Origin: Staphylococcus lutrae | Lineage (GTDB): Bacteria > Bacillota > Bacilli > Staphylococcales > Staphylococcaceae | DNA: 64,000 nt | Assembly (NCBI RefSeq): GCF_002101335.1 | Contig: NZ_CP020773.1 | Location: forward strand, 1,736,001-1,800,000 | Direction: 5' to 3' | Shown here: positions 28,654 through 37,484 of the stretch, piece after piece | How the letters are laid out: each line of letters opens with the position of its first letter | Numbering within the stretch: position 1 is the first letter of the stretch | The notes under the pieces: model-generated | Seen by the model: only the letters and a program-made list of their open reading frames with translations | Databases searched by the model: none | What the model was told of the DNA's origin: nothing | Translations under genes and position numbers: made by a program

Positions 28654-28715
28654 AAGGGGCAAGCGAAAAAATCTAATGTACGACGTTAGATTTGAAACTT
28701 GCCCCTTGTTTGTTT
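28654..28715 (+). terminator. Large terminator hairpin after hpf
   Basis: AAGGGGCAAG pairs with CTTGCCCCTT and inside it AAATCTAA pairs with TTAGATTT; TGTTTGTTT follows. It lies 130 bp past the stop codon. Confidence 0.8.
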
Positions 28716-28739
28716 ATTCATACCGTTTCAGACAAGACA

Positions 28740-28769
28740 TTGGGATTTGAGCGAATAGGGTATTATAAT
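28740..28769 (+). promoter_or_regulatory. Promoter of secA
   Basis: TTGGGA (28740-28745) and TATAAT (28764-28769) are 18 bp apart, 115 bp upstream of the secA start codon. Confidence 0.6.
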
Positions 28770-28884
28770 CAGATTGTGGGAGTGTCTGAATGATACAAAG
28801 TGGTTTAAGTATAAATTTATACCTAGAAATGGTATGATGGATAGTTGTAAGCGATACAGTTTTAAGGCTAAAGGAGCGAACAAA

Positions 28885-31413
28885 ATGGGTTTTTTAACTA
28901 AAATGATTGACGGTAATAAGCGAGAAGTCAAACGTTTAAGTAAATTAGCAGATAAAGTCATTGCACTAGAAAAAGATATCGCATTGTTAACTGATGAAGA
29001 AATGAGAGCAAAAACGAAAGCTTTTCAAGAAGAAGTGCAAAAGATAGAAGATATTAAAAAGCAGAATCACAAATTAGATGAGATTTTACCTGAGGCATTT
29101 GCGCTCGTGCGTGAAGCTTCCATACGTGTTTTTCAAATGACACCCTATAAAGTACAAATTATGGGTGGGATTGCCATTCATAATGGTGATATTGCAGAGA
29201 TGAGAACAGGTGAAGGTAAAACATTAACGGCAACGATGCCGACGTACTTGAATGCATTAACAGGGCGCGGTGTGCACGTCATTACAGTCAATGAATATTT
29301 ATCGAGTGTTCAAAGTGAAGAAATGACAGAACTCTATAATTTTCTAGGATTGACGGTAGGATTGAACTTGAACAGCTTAAGCACAGTAGAAAAACGCGAG
29401 GCTTATAGCAGAGATATCACATACAGTACTAATAATGAGCTCGGCTTTGACTATTTGCGTGATAACATGGTGAATTATAAAGAGGATCGTGTCATGCGTC
29501 CGCTTCATTTTGCAATTATTGATGAGGTTGACTCTATTTTAATTGATGAAGCACGTACGCCACTAATTATTTCAGGTGAAGCAGAAAAGTCGACTTCACT
29601 TTATACACAAGCAAATGTATTTTCGAAAATGCTTAAAGCTGAAGATGATTATAATTACGATGTGCAAACGAAAAGTATTCAATTAACGGAGCAAGGAATC
29701 GATAAAGCTGAGAGAATGTTTAAAATCGACAACTTATATGATGTAAAACATGTGGATATCATTCATCACATCAACCTCGCTTTACGCGCGCATTATACAA
29801 TGCAACGTGACGTTGACTACATGGTCACTGATGGTGAAATTCTTATTGTAGACCAATTCACAGGACGAACGATGCCGGGTCGACGTTTCTCAGAAGGATT
29901 ACATCAAGCGATTGAAGCGAAAGAAAATGTACAAATTCAAAATGAATCTAAAACGATGGCTTCGATTACTTTCCAAAACTATTTCAGAATGTACAATAAG
30001 TTAGCAGGTATGACAGGGACGGCTAAAACGGAAGAAGAAGAATTCCGTAATATTTACAATATGACAGTGACGCAAATTCCAACGAACCGACCTGTACAGC
30101 GTGTGGATCGTGCTGACTTGATTTATGTGAGCCAAAAAGGAAAATTTAACGCCGTTGTGGAAGAAGTTATAGAAAAACACCGACGTGGTCAACCTGTCTT
30201 ACTTGGTACGGTAGCTGTAGAAACGTCTGAATATATTTCTGAACTATTAAAGAAACGTGGTATTCGTCACAGTGTGTTAAATGCTAAAAACCACGAAAAA
30301 GAAGCAGAAATTGTATCTGGTGCGGGACAAAAAGGTGCTGTAACCATTGCGACGAACATGGCTGGACGTGGGACAGACATAAAATTAGGCGAAGGTGTCG
30401 AAGCGCTTGGTGGATTAGCTGTAATTGGGACAGAACGACATGAATCACGTCGAATTGATGATCAGTTGCGTGGTCGTTCGGGCCGTCAAGGAGATAAAGG
30501 GGACAGCCGTTTTTATCTCTCGTTACAAGATGATTTAATGGTCCGTTTCGGTACGGAACGTATGCAGGCAATGATGAACCGTTTAGGTATGGATGATTCT
30601 ACGCCGATTGAATCTAAAATGGTTTCTCGCGCAGTTGAATCTGCACAAAAACGTGTGGAAGGAAATAACTTTGATGCGCGTAAACGTATTTTAGAGTATG
30701 ACGAAGTATTGCGTAAACAACGTGAAATTATGTATGAAGAGCGAAATCAAATTATTGATGAAGCAGAAAGCTCAGAACTCGTCATTCAAATGATGAAATC
30801 GACGTTGAATCGTGCACTGCAATACTATGTCAATGAAGATGAAGAAAAAATGAATTACGAGCCGTTGCTTCATTATGTTCAAGATGTCTTCTTACATGAA
30901 GGAGAATTGACAGAAGCTGAAGTGAATGGTAAAGATCGCGAAGATATATTTGATGTTATTTGGGAAAAAATTGAAGCATCCTATGCACATCAAAAAGCGC
31001 AACTCGGTGAGCGTATGCCGGAATTTGAACGTATGATTTTATTGCGTTCTATTGATGATCATTGGACGTCTCATATCGATACGATGGACCAATTGAGACA
31101 AGGGATTCATTTGCGTTCATACGGTCAGCAAAACCCATTACGTGATTATCAAAATGAAGGTCATCAACTTTTTGATATTATGATGCAAAGTATTGAAGAA
31201 GACGTAAGTAAGTATATTTTAAAATCGGTTATCACGGTAGATGAAGATGTAGAACGTGAAAAAACAAAAGCACTAGAAGGTAAACATGTATCTGCAGATG
31301 ACGGTAAAGAAAAAGTAAAGCAAAAACCTATCGTAAAAGAGCCAGAGGTTGGGCGTAATGAACCTTGTCCATGTGGAAGCGGTAAAAAGTATAAAAATTG
31401 TCATGGTCAATAG
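28885..31413 (+). CDS. secA: Preprotein translocase motor ATPase SecA
   Basis: SecA drives secretory proteins through SecYEG. The 842 residues include Walker [15 protein letters not shown], the DEAD-like box [18 protein letters not shown], motif [10 protein letters not shown] and [14 protein letters not shown], helical scaffold regions, and the C-terminal zinc/SecB-type tail [15 protein letters not shown]. Length matches SecA1 of S. aureus. The open frame runs 37 codons upstream, but AAAGGAG supports ATG 28885 ([13 protein letters not shown]). secG of the same pathway lies at 61.8 kb. Confidence 0.97.
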   Translation: MGFLTKMIDGNKREVKRLSKLADKVIALEKDIALLTDEEMRAKTKAFQEEVQKIEDIKKQNHKLDEILPEAFALVREASIRVFQMTPYKVQIMGGIAIHNGDIAEMRTGEGKTLTATMPTYLNALTGRGVHVITVNEYLSSVQSEEMTELYNFLGLTVGLNLNSLSTVEKREAYSRDITYSTNNELGFDYLRDNMVNYKEDRVMRPLHFAIIDEVDSILIDEARTPLIISGEAEKSTSLYTQANVFSKMLKAEDDYNYDVQTKSIQLTEQGIDKAERMFKIDNLYDVKHVDIIHHINLALRAHYTMQRDVDYMVTDGEILIVDQFTGRTMPGRRFSEGLHQAIEAKENVQIQNESKTMASITFQNYFRMYNKLAGMTGTAKTEEEEFRNIYNMTVTQIPTNRPVQRVDRADLIYVSQKGKFNAVVEEVIEKHRRGQPVLLGTVAVETSEYISELLKKRGIRHSVLNAKNHEKEAEIVSGAGQKGAVTIATNMAGRGTDIKLGEGVEALGGLAVIGTERHESRRIDDQLRGRSGRQGDKGDSRFYLSLQDDLMVRFGTERMQAMMNRLGMDDSTPIESKMVSRAVESAQKRVEGNNFDARKRILEYDEVLRKQREIMYEERNQIIDEAESSELVIQMMKSTLNRALQYYVNEDEEKMNYEPLLHYVQDVFLHEGELTEAEVNGKDREDIFDVIWEKIEASYAHQKAQLGERMPEFERMILLRSIDDHWTSHIDTMDQLRQGIHLRSYGQQNPLRDYQNEGHQLFDIMMQSIEEDVSKYILKSVITVDEDVEREKTKALEGKHVSADDGKEKVKQKPIVKEPEVGRNEPCPCGSGKKYKNCHGQ

Positions 31414-31447
31414 CCTGACAATATATATGATAGAGGAGTGAAACATC

Positions 31448-32551
31448 ATGGAAATGTCTGAAATCAAGCGAAATATGGACAACTTTGAAACGAAACTAGA
31501 TCAAATTAGGGGGTCTCTTTGACTTAGAAAACAAAGAGACAAACATTCAAGAATATGAGGAAATGATGGCAGAGCCTCAGTTTTGGGATGACCAAGCACG
31601 TGCACAGACGATTATTGATGAAAATAATGCGTTAAAAACTGTCGTAAATGGTTATTACGACATTACTGGTGTACTAGAAGAAATGTTAACCACGTATGAA
31701 TTGCTTCAAGAAGAGTACGATGAAGAGATGAAAAATGAATTGGAACAGGACGTCATCGCATTTCAAGAAAAAATAGATCAATTTGAATTGCAATTGTTAC
31801 TTGATGGTGAACATGATGCAAGTAATGCAATCATTGAACTTCACCCTGGTGCAGGTGGAACGGAATCACAAGACTGGACGAATATGCTGTTGCGTATGTA
31901 CCAACGTTTTTGTGAACGCCAAGGCTTTACAGTTGAATTAGTCGACTACCAAGCGGGGGATGAAGCGGGTGTTAAAAGTGTCACGATGCGCGTGAAAGGT
32001 CACAATGCATACGGATATTTAAAAGCAGAGAAAGGTGTCCACCGCCTTGTACGGATTTCTCCTTTTGATGCTTCAGGTCGCCGTCATACGTCATTTGCTT
32101 CATGCGATGTGATTCCTGAGTTCAATAATGAAAAAATTGAGATTGAAATTAACCCAGATGATATTTCTATCGATACATTCCGTGCATCTGGTGCGGGGGA
32201 CAACATATTAACAAAACGGAATCGGCGATCCGTATTACCCACCATCCTACAGGTATTGTAGTGAATAACCAAAACGAACGTTCGCAAATTAAGAATAGAG
32301 AAGCAGCTATGAAAATGTTGAAAGCGAAATTGTATCAACTTGAATTAGAGCAAAAAGAACAGGAATTGGCGGCAATTCGTGGCGAACAAAAAGAAATTGG
32401 TTGGGGGAGTCAAATACGATCGTACGTTTTCCACCCCTACTCTATGGTAAAAGATCATCGTACAAATGAAGAAACTGGAAATGTAAATGCTGTGATGGAC
32501 GGAGAGATAGGTCCATTTATTGAAGCGTATTTACGGCTTCAAATGCAATAA
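31448..32551 (+). pseudogene. prfB: Peptide chain release factor 2, with programmed +1 frameshift and an additional -1 lesion in the GGQ region
   Basis: RF2 releases peptides at UGA and UAA. The gene starts at 31448 and uses the classic autoregulatory +1 frameshift at codon 25 (TGA, 31520). The +1 frame continues through the stop-codon-recognition motif [10 protein letters not shown] up to SGAG, then is thrown out of frame at G-run 32195-32199 (five G). Restoring a sixth G gives [18 protein letters not shown] and leads into the downstream frame that ends at 32551, for a normal 367 residues. As written, translation would end at 32261, before the essential GGQ. RF2 is normally essential, so a homopolymer sequencing error is likely; a real mutation cannot be excluded. 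Confidence 0.93.
31508..31522 (+). promoter_or_regulatory. RF2 programmed +1 frameshift signal
   Basis: An internal Shine-Dalgarno-like AGGGGG (31508-31513) lies three bases before the slippery CTT (31517-31519) and the in-frame TGA stop (31520-31522), followed by C. This is the canonical RF2 autoregulatory recoding site: low RF2 favours slippage from CTT to the +1 frame. Confidence 0.95.
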
Positions 32552-32601
32552 TCTATTTGATTCATAAAATGGGGTTGGGACTTCAATCCTAATCTCAAAA
32601 T

Positions 32602-32644
32602 AAAAAACCGAGGAAAATCATTTAAAATTTTCCTCGGTTTTTTT
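32602..32644. terminator. Strong terminator after prfB
   Basis: AAAAAACCGAGGAAAAT and its complement form a long stem with a short loop and T7 tail. A-run and T-run on the two sides allow use from both directions. Confidence 0.93.
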
Positions 32645-32798
32645 AGATTACGTATATGATTTCAAAAACATTAAAAGCTTTTACCCATGGCAGATAGACT
32701 CTAAAAGCGATGTTGCCTTTTGATTTTACTGACTGAATAATACCTTTCTCAGTTAAAACGCCAAAAGGAAAAACAAACTGTCCCTCTAAAATACGCAA
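32643..32798 (-). CDS. Unrecognised 51-codon ORF or gene remnant
   Basis: From a TTG at 32796-32798 the minus strand reads MRILEGQFVFPFGVLTEKG and continues through GNIAFRVYLPWVKAF to a stop at 32643-32645. The composition looks protein-like, but there is no ribosome binding site and an in-frame stop precedes it. It lies just downstream of the HxlR gene and its end overlaps the prfB terminator. It may be the 3' remnant of a gene that arrived with the HxlR/nitroreductase pair. No family recognised. Confidence 0.25.
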   Translation of the reverse strand: MRILEGQFVFPFGVLTEKGIIQSVKSKGNIAFRVYLPWVKAFNVFEIIYVI

Positions 32799-32855
32799 CT
32801 AAATTCGTTACAATCAAATAAAAATTCATTATCACTTTGTTAAATCATCACTATT

Positions 32856-33188
32856 TTAATTTTTATTAAGATTTGTCAAACCAAATTCCCTAAGATTTAA
32901 AAGTACAGTCTCAAGCATTTTGCCTTTAGGTGCTATCTTGTATACAGAACGAACAGGTTTTTCGGATAAGACAATCTTATATATTAATTCATCTTCAATT
33001 AACTCATTTAAATTATTATTTAATGTTGTAGGCGTCGCATATTCCAACAATCTTTCGAGCTCATTAAATTTACGATCTTTTATTAAAAGGTAATATAAAA
33101 TAATCATTTTCCATTTCCCACCTATCAAATAAAGCGCATTCGCGATACCACATTCTTCCTCTGCCATTTGTTGATACGTTTTTCGCAT
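32856..33188 (-). CDS. HxlR-family winged-helix regulator
   Basis: This 110-residue DNA-binding protein has the HxlR signature: an N-terminal cysteine (ECGIANAL), IGGKWKMIILYYLL and the recognition-helix region LLEYATPTTLNNNLNELIEDELI. Family members often sense reactive electrophiles or redox stress through the cysteine and control an adjacent oxidoreductase. It is divergent from the nitroreductase gene 96 bp away, with a palindrome in between, so it probably regulates that gene and itself. Surrounding DNA is more AT-rich than the core genes. Confidence 0.86.
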   Translation of the reverse strand: MRKTYQQMAEEECGIANALYLIGGKWKMIILYYLLIKDRKFNELERLLEYATPTTLNNNLNELIEDELIYKIVLSEKPVRSVYKIAPKGKMLETVLLNLREFGLTNLNKN

Positions 33189-33207
33189 TCTATGACTCCT
33201 TTAAAAG

Positions 33208-33227
33208 TACTATTAAATTAAATAGTA
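33208..33227. promoter_or_regulatory. Candidate HxlR operator
   Basis: TACTATT and AATAGTA form a 7-bp inverted repeat separated by AAATTA, in the intergenic region between the divergent HxlR and nitroreductase genes. Operators of this family are typically short AT-rich palindromes. Confidence 0.45.
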
Positions 33228-33284
33228 TTGTTGATATTTAATAGATTGAGTAATCTAAATATATCACATAAAGGGGGAATTAAA

Positions 33285-34028
33285 ATGAATGAGACAATCG
33301 ATTACTTACTCAATCGGACGTCAGTAAGACATTATGTTAATAACTATAAACTATCTTCTTATAATAAAGAACGCATTATACGAGCGGCCAAACAAGCGCC
33401 AACATGGATGAATGGACAAAATTATAGCATGATTTTATTCGAAGACAAGGTGAAGGACACATTATGTGAAATATTAGAAAAAAATGGACAAATATCAAAT
33501 GCCAAATTAATTAGTCAAAGTAGTTTGTTTATACTCTTCTGTATAGACTATCATTTGTATACAGTAAATGGTACTAAATTTAACTTTGAAGGTGAGATAG
33601 AGCCTGTCTTAATAAGCACGACTGATTTATCACTAGCAGCAGAAAATGCAGTGATTGCAGCAGAAAGTTTAGAACTTGGAAGTTGTGTAATTGGTGGAGT
33701 CAGAAGGATATCTAAAGAACTCATTGAAATGTTTAATCTACCTCATTATATATTTCCATTTATTGGTGTTAGTATCGGGAAACCTTCTAAAACAAAGCAA
33801 AAACCCAAACCGCGTCTTGATGATCGCATAAATGTTTTTCAAGCTGAAGATTTTCAGGTTAATAGAACAGTCGACGATATTAATCAATACTATGAAAATT
33901 TAAAAGAATATGCCTTTGATAATCATTACCAAACAAGTCATTGGTTAAAAAGATTTGAAACGTATTATAGTGAAAAGAATTATTCTGAAGATACAAAGGA
34001 TATATTGAAGCAACAGAAATTAATATAA
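33285..34028 (+). CDS. NfsA-like FMN nitroreductase
   Basis: This 247-residue protein belongs to the NfsA/FRP-type nitroreductase family, which uses FMN and NADPH to reduce nitro compounds and quinones in the cytoplasm. The N-terminal LLNRTSVRHYVNNY motif and the later PTWMNGQNYSMI and LGSCVIGGVRRISKEL segments are typical. The C-terminal region carries GKPSKTKQKPKPRL, a basic FMN/NADPH-contacting stretch. AAAGGGGG selects ATG 33285. It is divergently paired with an HxlR regulator. This pair is not part of the S. aureus gene order I recall at this locus. Confidence 0.85.
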   Translation: MNETIDYLLNRTSVRHYVNNYKLSSYNKERIIRAAKQAPTWMNGQNYSMILFEDKVKDTLCEILEKNGQISNAKLISQSSLFILFCIDYHLYTVNGTKFNFEGEIEPVLISTTDLSLAAENAVIAAESLELGSCVIGGVRRISKELIEMFNLPHYIFPFIGVSIGKPSKTKQKPKPRLDDRINVFQAEDFQVNRTVDDINQYYENLKEYAFDNHYQTSHWLKRFETYYSEKNYSEDTKDILKQQKLI

Positions 34029-34116
34029 TTTTAAGTTGTTTAATGAAGGGCGTTAAAAGCTAGATTAATGTTTCATGAAATATGGATGTTATACAGTTAA
34101 ATAGAATCAACATTAT

Positions 34117-34284
34117 AGGAGGAAACGATTAAAAAATAAAGCCACTTGGAATGCGAACAAACCCGGGAATGGTATGTTTGGTTCTAACTCAGGTGATTTA
34201 ACATTCTTGGTTCCTCCTATGTCTATTGATTTTTTAAAACAGCGCACTATCTACTACTGCCAAATGTATTCGATGTTCAGCTGA
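34117..34284 (+). pseudogene. Small coding-like remnant behind a strong Shine-Dalgarno
   Basis: AGGAGG (34117-34122) is followed by an open frame reading KNKATWNANKPGNGMFGS and then NSGDLTFLVPPMSIDF to a TGA at about 34282. No start codon lies at the right distance; CGATTAAAAAAT sits where an ATG would be expected, as if the ATG were lost. I recognise no family. It may be the decayed 5' part of a gene next to the nitroreductase. The rest of the 34029-34416 gap holds nothing clear. Confidence 0.3.
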
Positions 34285-34416
34285 TACGGTATCGATGTAA
34301 AATAAATGCGCACTTTTTCTGAAACTCAGGAAAACCACTGCTAACTCACATCTAAATGTGTTAATATAATCAACAAGTGGAGACCGAACGTTACAATGTG
34401 AAAGAGGAGGTTGGTT

Positions 34417-35058
34417 ATGGGCGTTCATCAATATTTTAAAAGATTATCCGATTTGGAAAAATTGATTCGATTACCCGGGAAATTTAAATATTTCGAACAC
34501 AATGTTGCGGCGCACTCTTTTAAAGTGACTAAAATTGCGCAATATTTAGGAACAGTCGAAGAACATCACGGCAATACGGTGGATTGGAAAAATTTGTACG
34601 AAAAAGCTTTAAACCATGACTTTGCTGAAGTGTTTACCGGAGACATTAAAACACCGGTTAAATATGCGAGTGGTGAATTAAAAAAACTGTTTTCCCAAGT
34701 CGAAGAAGAGATGGTAGATACTTTTATTAAAGCGGATATTCCTGAGTGTTATCAAGCCATTTATCGTCGTCGTTTACAAGAAGGAAAAGATGATTCATTA
34801 GAAGGTCAGATTTTGTCGGTTGCGGATAAAATCGACTTACTCTATGAAACATTTGGTGAAATTCAAAAGCGTAATCCAGAGCCGTTATTCTTTGAAATAT
34901 ACGAGATGAGCCTTGAGACGATTATGCAATTTGATCATCTTGCTTCGGTACAGGACTTTATGGATAATATTATTCCTGAAATGTTGACTGAAAGATTTAT
35001 ACCTCGAACTGAGTTGAGAGAAATGACGATGCAAATCCTTAATAAAAGAAAGATGTGA
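34417..35058 (+). CDS. HD-domain hydrolase (YfbR-like)
   Basis: This 213-residue protein has the HD metal-binding set: EHNVAAHSFKV, then LNHDFAEVFTGDIKTPVKY, then a downstream VADKIDLLYE aspartate. It resembles the YfbR family of 5'-deoxynucleotidases; the substrate is inferred only from that resemblance. GAGGAGG six bases upstream sets ATG 34417. Its stop overlaps the csbA start, so the two genes are coupled. Confidence 0.85.
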   Translation: MGVHQYFKRLSDLEKLIRLPGKFKYFEHNVAAHSFKVTKIAQYLGTVEEHHGNTVDWKNLYEKALNHDFAEVFTGDIKTPVKYASGELKKLFSQVEEEMVDTFIKADIPECYQAIYRRRLQEGKDDSLEGQILSVADKIDLLYETFGEIQKRNPEPLFFEIYEMSLETIMQFDHLASVQDFMDNIIPEMLTERFIPRTELREMTMQILNKRKM

Positions 35059-35309
35059 TAAGGTTGATTTGGTATCTATTGGCCGCTTTTTTTCCTTGTG
35101 TCCTTGTGGTAATCTTTAGTGCGGTGACGAGAAGCAAATGGGTGGGGACACTGATTACATTGATCATTATCGGCGCGTCAGTTTATAAAGGTTTTTTTCA
35201 TAATGAATGGATTATTTTTCTCGATGTTGTATCATTATTAGCAGGGTATATCATTGTAGATCAACTCAACCTTCATCGTATTGGACATGACCATGAAGGG
35301 GATATATAG
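35055..35309 (+). CDS. csbA: CsbA family small membrane protein
   Basis: This 84-residue protein has two or three transmembrane segments (LIWYLLAAFFPCVLVVIFSA, WVGTLITLIIIGASVYKG, WIIFLDVVSLLAGYIIV). It matches CsbA, which is SigB-controlled in Bacillus; the function is unknown. The start is uncertain: GTG 35055 overlaps the upstream TGA, while TTG 35064 would align with the S. aureus N-terminus but lies too close to AAGG. Confidence 0.8.
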   Translation: MIRLIWYLLAAFFPCVLVVIFSAVTRSKWVGTLITLIIIGASVYKGFFHNEWIIFLDVVSLLAGYIIVDQLNLHRIGHDHEGDI

Positions 35310-35423
35310 CATGAAATGATGCACAGCAAAGCAGTGTATTGAAAATAAAAGATAGTGATAGTAGGAGTGAATCTGACACGAATGGCGACCAACATCAGAG
35401 GCACTCCTCTTTATGTCGTTTTA

Positions 35424-35464
35424 CGAACAAATGTTTGTGTTTTTGGATTGTATTCTGTTAAAAT
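35424..35464 (+). promoter_or_regulatory. uvrBA promoter with LexA (SOS) box
   Basis: CGAACAAATGTTTG (35424-35437) differs by one base from the S. aureus LexA box CGAACAAATGTTCG. It overlaps a promoter with TTGTGT (35435-35440) and TAAAAT (35459-35464), 18 bp apart. This fits SOS induction of uvrBA. Confidence 0.8.
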
Positions 35465-35496
35465 ATGAGTATTAAGTGATAGGAGGCGGACATGGA

Positions 35497-37479
35497 ATGG
35501 CGCATCATGAATTTAAAATTGCTTCAAATTTTGAACCACAGGGCGACCAACCTCAAGCGATAAAAGCACTGGTAGAAGGGATTAAAGCAGGTAAACGTCA
35601 CCAAACGTTACTCGGTGCAACGGGTACGGGAAAAACATTTACGATGAGCAATGTGATTAAAGAGGTGGGGAAACCGACATTGATTATTGCGCATAACAAA
35701 ACGCTGGCTGGACAGTTGTATAGCGAGTTTAAAGCTTTTTTTCCTGAAAATAGAGTGGAATATTTTGTAAGTTATTACGACTATTATCAACCAGAAGCAT
35801 ATGTTCCGTCTACTGACACATTTATAGAAAAGGATGCATCAATTAACGATGAAATTGATCAATTGCGGCACTCTGCAACCAGTGCGCTTTTTGAAAGAGA
35901 TGATGTGATCATCATCGCCAGTGTCAGTTGTATCTATGGTTTGGGTAATCCAGAAGAATATCGTGACTTGGTTGTCAGCATTCGTGTCGGTATGGAGATG
36001 GATCGTAGTGATTTATTAAGAAAGCTTGTCGATGTGCAGTATACACGTAATGATATCGATTTTAAACGGGGTACATTTAGAGTGCGCGGCGATGTGGTGG
36101 AAATTTTTCCAGCATCACGCGACGAACTGTGTATTCGTGTGGAATTTTTTGGAGATGAAATCGATCGCATTAGTGAGATTAATTATTTGACGGGGGAAGT
36201 ATTAAAAGAGCGTGAACATTTTGCCTTGTTCCCAGCTTCTCACTTCGTTACACGTGAAGAAAAAATGGCAATCGCAATCGAACGCATTGAAAAAGAATTG
36301 GCAACACAACTTGAAAAATTAAGAAGTGAAAATAAACTGTTGGAAGCACAACGTTTAGAGCAACGGACGAATTATGATTTAGAAATGATGCGCGAGATGG
36401 GGTTTACTTCTGGCATTGAAAACTATTCAGTGCATCTGACATTACGGCCACTTGGTTCAACACCGTACACGTTGCTTGATTACTTTGGAGATGATTGGTT
36501 GATTATGATTGATGAGTCTCACGTCACATTGCCACAAGTACGTGGGATGTATAATGGGGATCGCGCACGTAAACAAGTATTGGTCGAGCATGGATTTCGT
36601 TTGCCAAGTGCGTTGGATAATAGACCGTTAAAGTTTGAAGAGTTTGAAGAAAAAGCGCCGCAGCTGGTTTATGTATCGGCCACTCCGGGACCTTATGAAA
36701 TAGAACATACCGATGAAATGGTCGAACAAATTATTCGACCTACAGGCTTGTTAGATCCAAAAGTAGAAGTTCGACCAACTAAAAATCAAATTGATGATTT
36801 GTTGAGTGAAATTCATGAGCGGACAGAACGTGGAGAGCGTGTGCTGATCACAACGCTAACGAAAAAAATGAGTGAAGATTTAACGACTTATTTAAAAGAA
36901 GCAGGCGTAAAAGTCAATTACCTACATTCTGAAATTAAAACGTTAGAACGCATTGAAATCATTCGAGATTTGCGAATGGGTACTTTTGATGTATTAATCG
37001 GAATCAACTTGTTAAGGGAAGGTTTGGATATTCCAGAAGTGTCATTAGTGATTATTTTAGATGCAGATAAAGAAGGTTTCTTGCGTTCTGAACGTTCATT
37101 GATTCAAACGATGGGGCGGGCGGCACGAAATGATAAAGGTGAGGTCATCATGTATGCTGATAAAATCACCGATTCGATGCGCGTCGCTATAGATGAGACA
37201 GAACGACGTCGTGAAATTCAAATGGCATACAACGAAAAACACGGCATTACACCACAGACGATTATTAAAGAAATTCATGATGTCATTAGTGCAACCGTTG
37301 AATCGGATGAGACGAATGAAGCAGAAAGAACTGAAGTTCCTAAGAAAATGACGAAAAAAGAACGTGAAAAAACAATTAAAAATATTGAACGAGAAATGAA
37401 AGACGCAGCAAAAGCGTTAGATTTTGAAAAAGCAACAGAGTTGAGAGATCTATTGTTCGAACTAAAATCAAAAGGGTGA
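35497..37479 (+). CDS. uvrB: Excinuclease ABC subunit B
   Basis: UvrB verifies damage and recruits UvrC in nucleotide excision repair. The 660 residues include Walker [16 protein letters not shown], the damage-probing beta-hairpin [20 protein letters not shown], Walker [21 protein letters not shown], the helicase motif GRAARN and a C-terminal UVR domain ([15 protein letters not shown]). AGGAGG at 35481-35486 and homology choose ATG 35497; the frame extends seven codons upstream through the ribosome binding site. uvrA follows after five bases. Confidence 0.97.
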   Translation: MAHHEFKIASNFEPQGDQPQAIKALVEGIKAGKRHQTLLGATGTGKTFTMSNVIKEVGKPTLIIAHNKTLAGQLYSEFKAFFPENRVEYFVSYYDYYQPEAYVPSTDTFIEKDASINDEIDQLRHSATSALFERDDVIIIASVSCIYGLGNPEEYRDLVVSIRVGMEMDRSDLLRKLVDVQYTRNDIDFKRGTFRVRGDVVEIFPASRDELCIRVEFFGDEIDRISEINYLTGEVLKEREHFALFPASHFVTREEKMAIAIERIEKELATQLEKLRSENKLLEAQRLEQRTNYDLEMMREMGFTSGIENYSVHLTLRPLGSTPYTLLDYFGDDWLIMIDESHVTLPQVRGMYNGDRARKQVLVEHGFRLPSALDNRPLKFEEFEEKAPQLVYVSATPGPYEIEHTDEMVEQIIRPTGLLDPKVEVRPTKNQIDDLLSEIHERTERGERVLITTLTKKMSEDLTTYLKEAGVKVNYLHSEIKTLERIEIIRDLRMGTFDVLIGINLLREGLDIPEVSLVIILDADKEGFLRSERSLIQTMGRAARNDKGEVIMYADKITDSMRVAIDETERRREIQMAYNEKHGITPQTIIKEIHDVISATVESDETNEAERTEVPKKMTKKEREKTIKNIEREMKDAAKALDFEKATELRDLLFELKSKG

Positions 37480-37484
37480 AATGA

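Noticed and set aside
28758..28763. SigB promoter at GGGTAT before secA
   Set aside because: No GTTT-type -35 lies 12-15 bp upstream, while a sigma-A promoter overlaps it.
31563..32261. A separate 232-residue gene with a second 96-residue gene from 32261
   Set aside because: Both are parts of prfB; the first begins inside the gene after the programmed frameshift and the second follows the G-run lesion.
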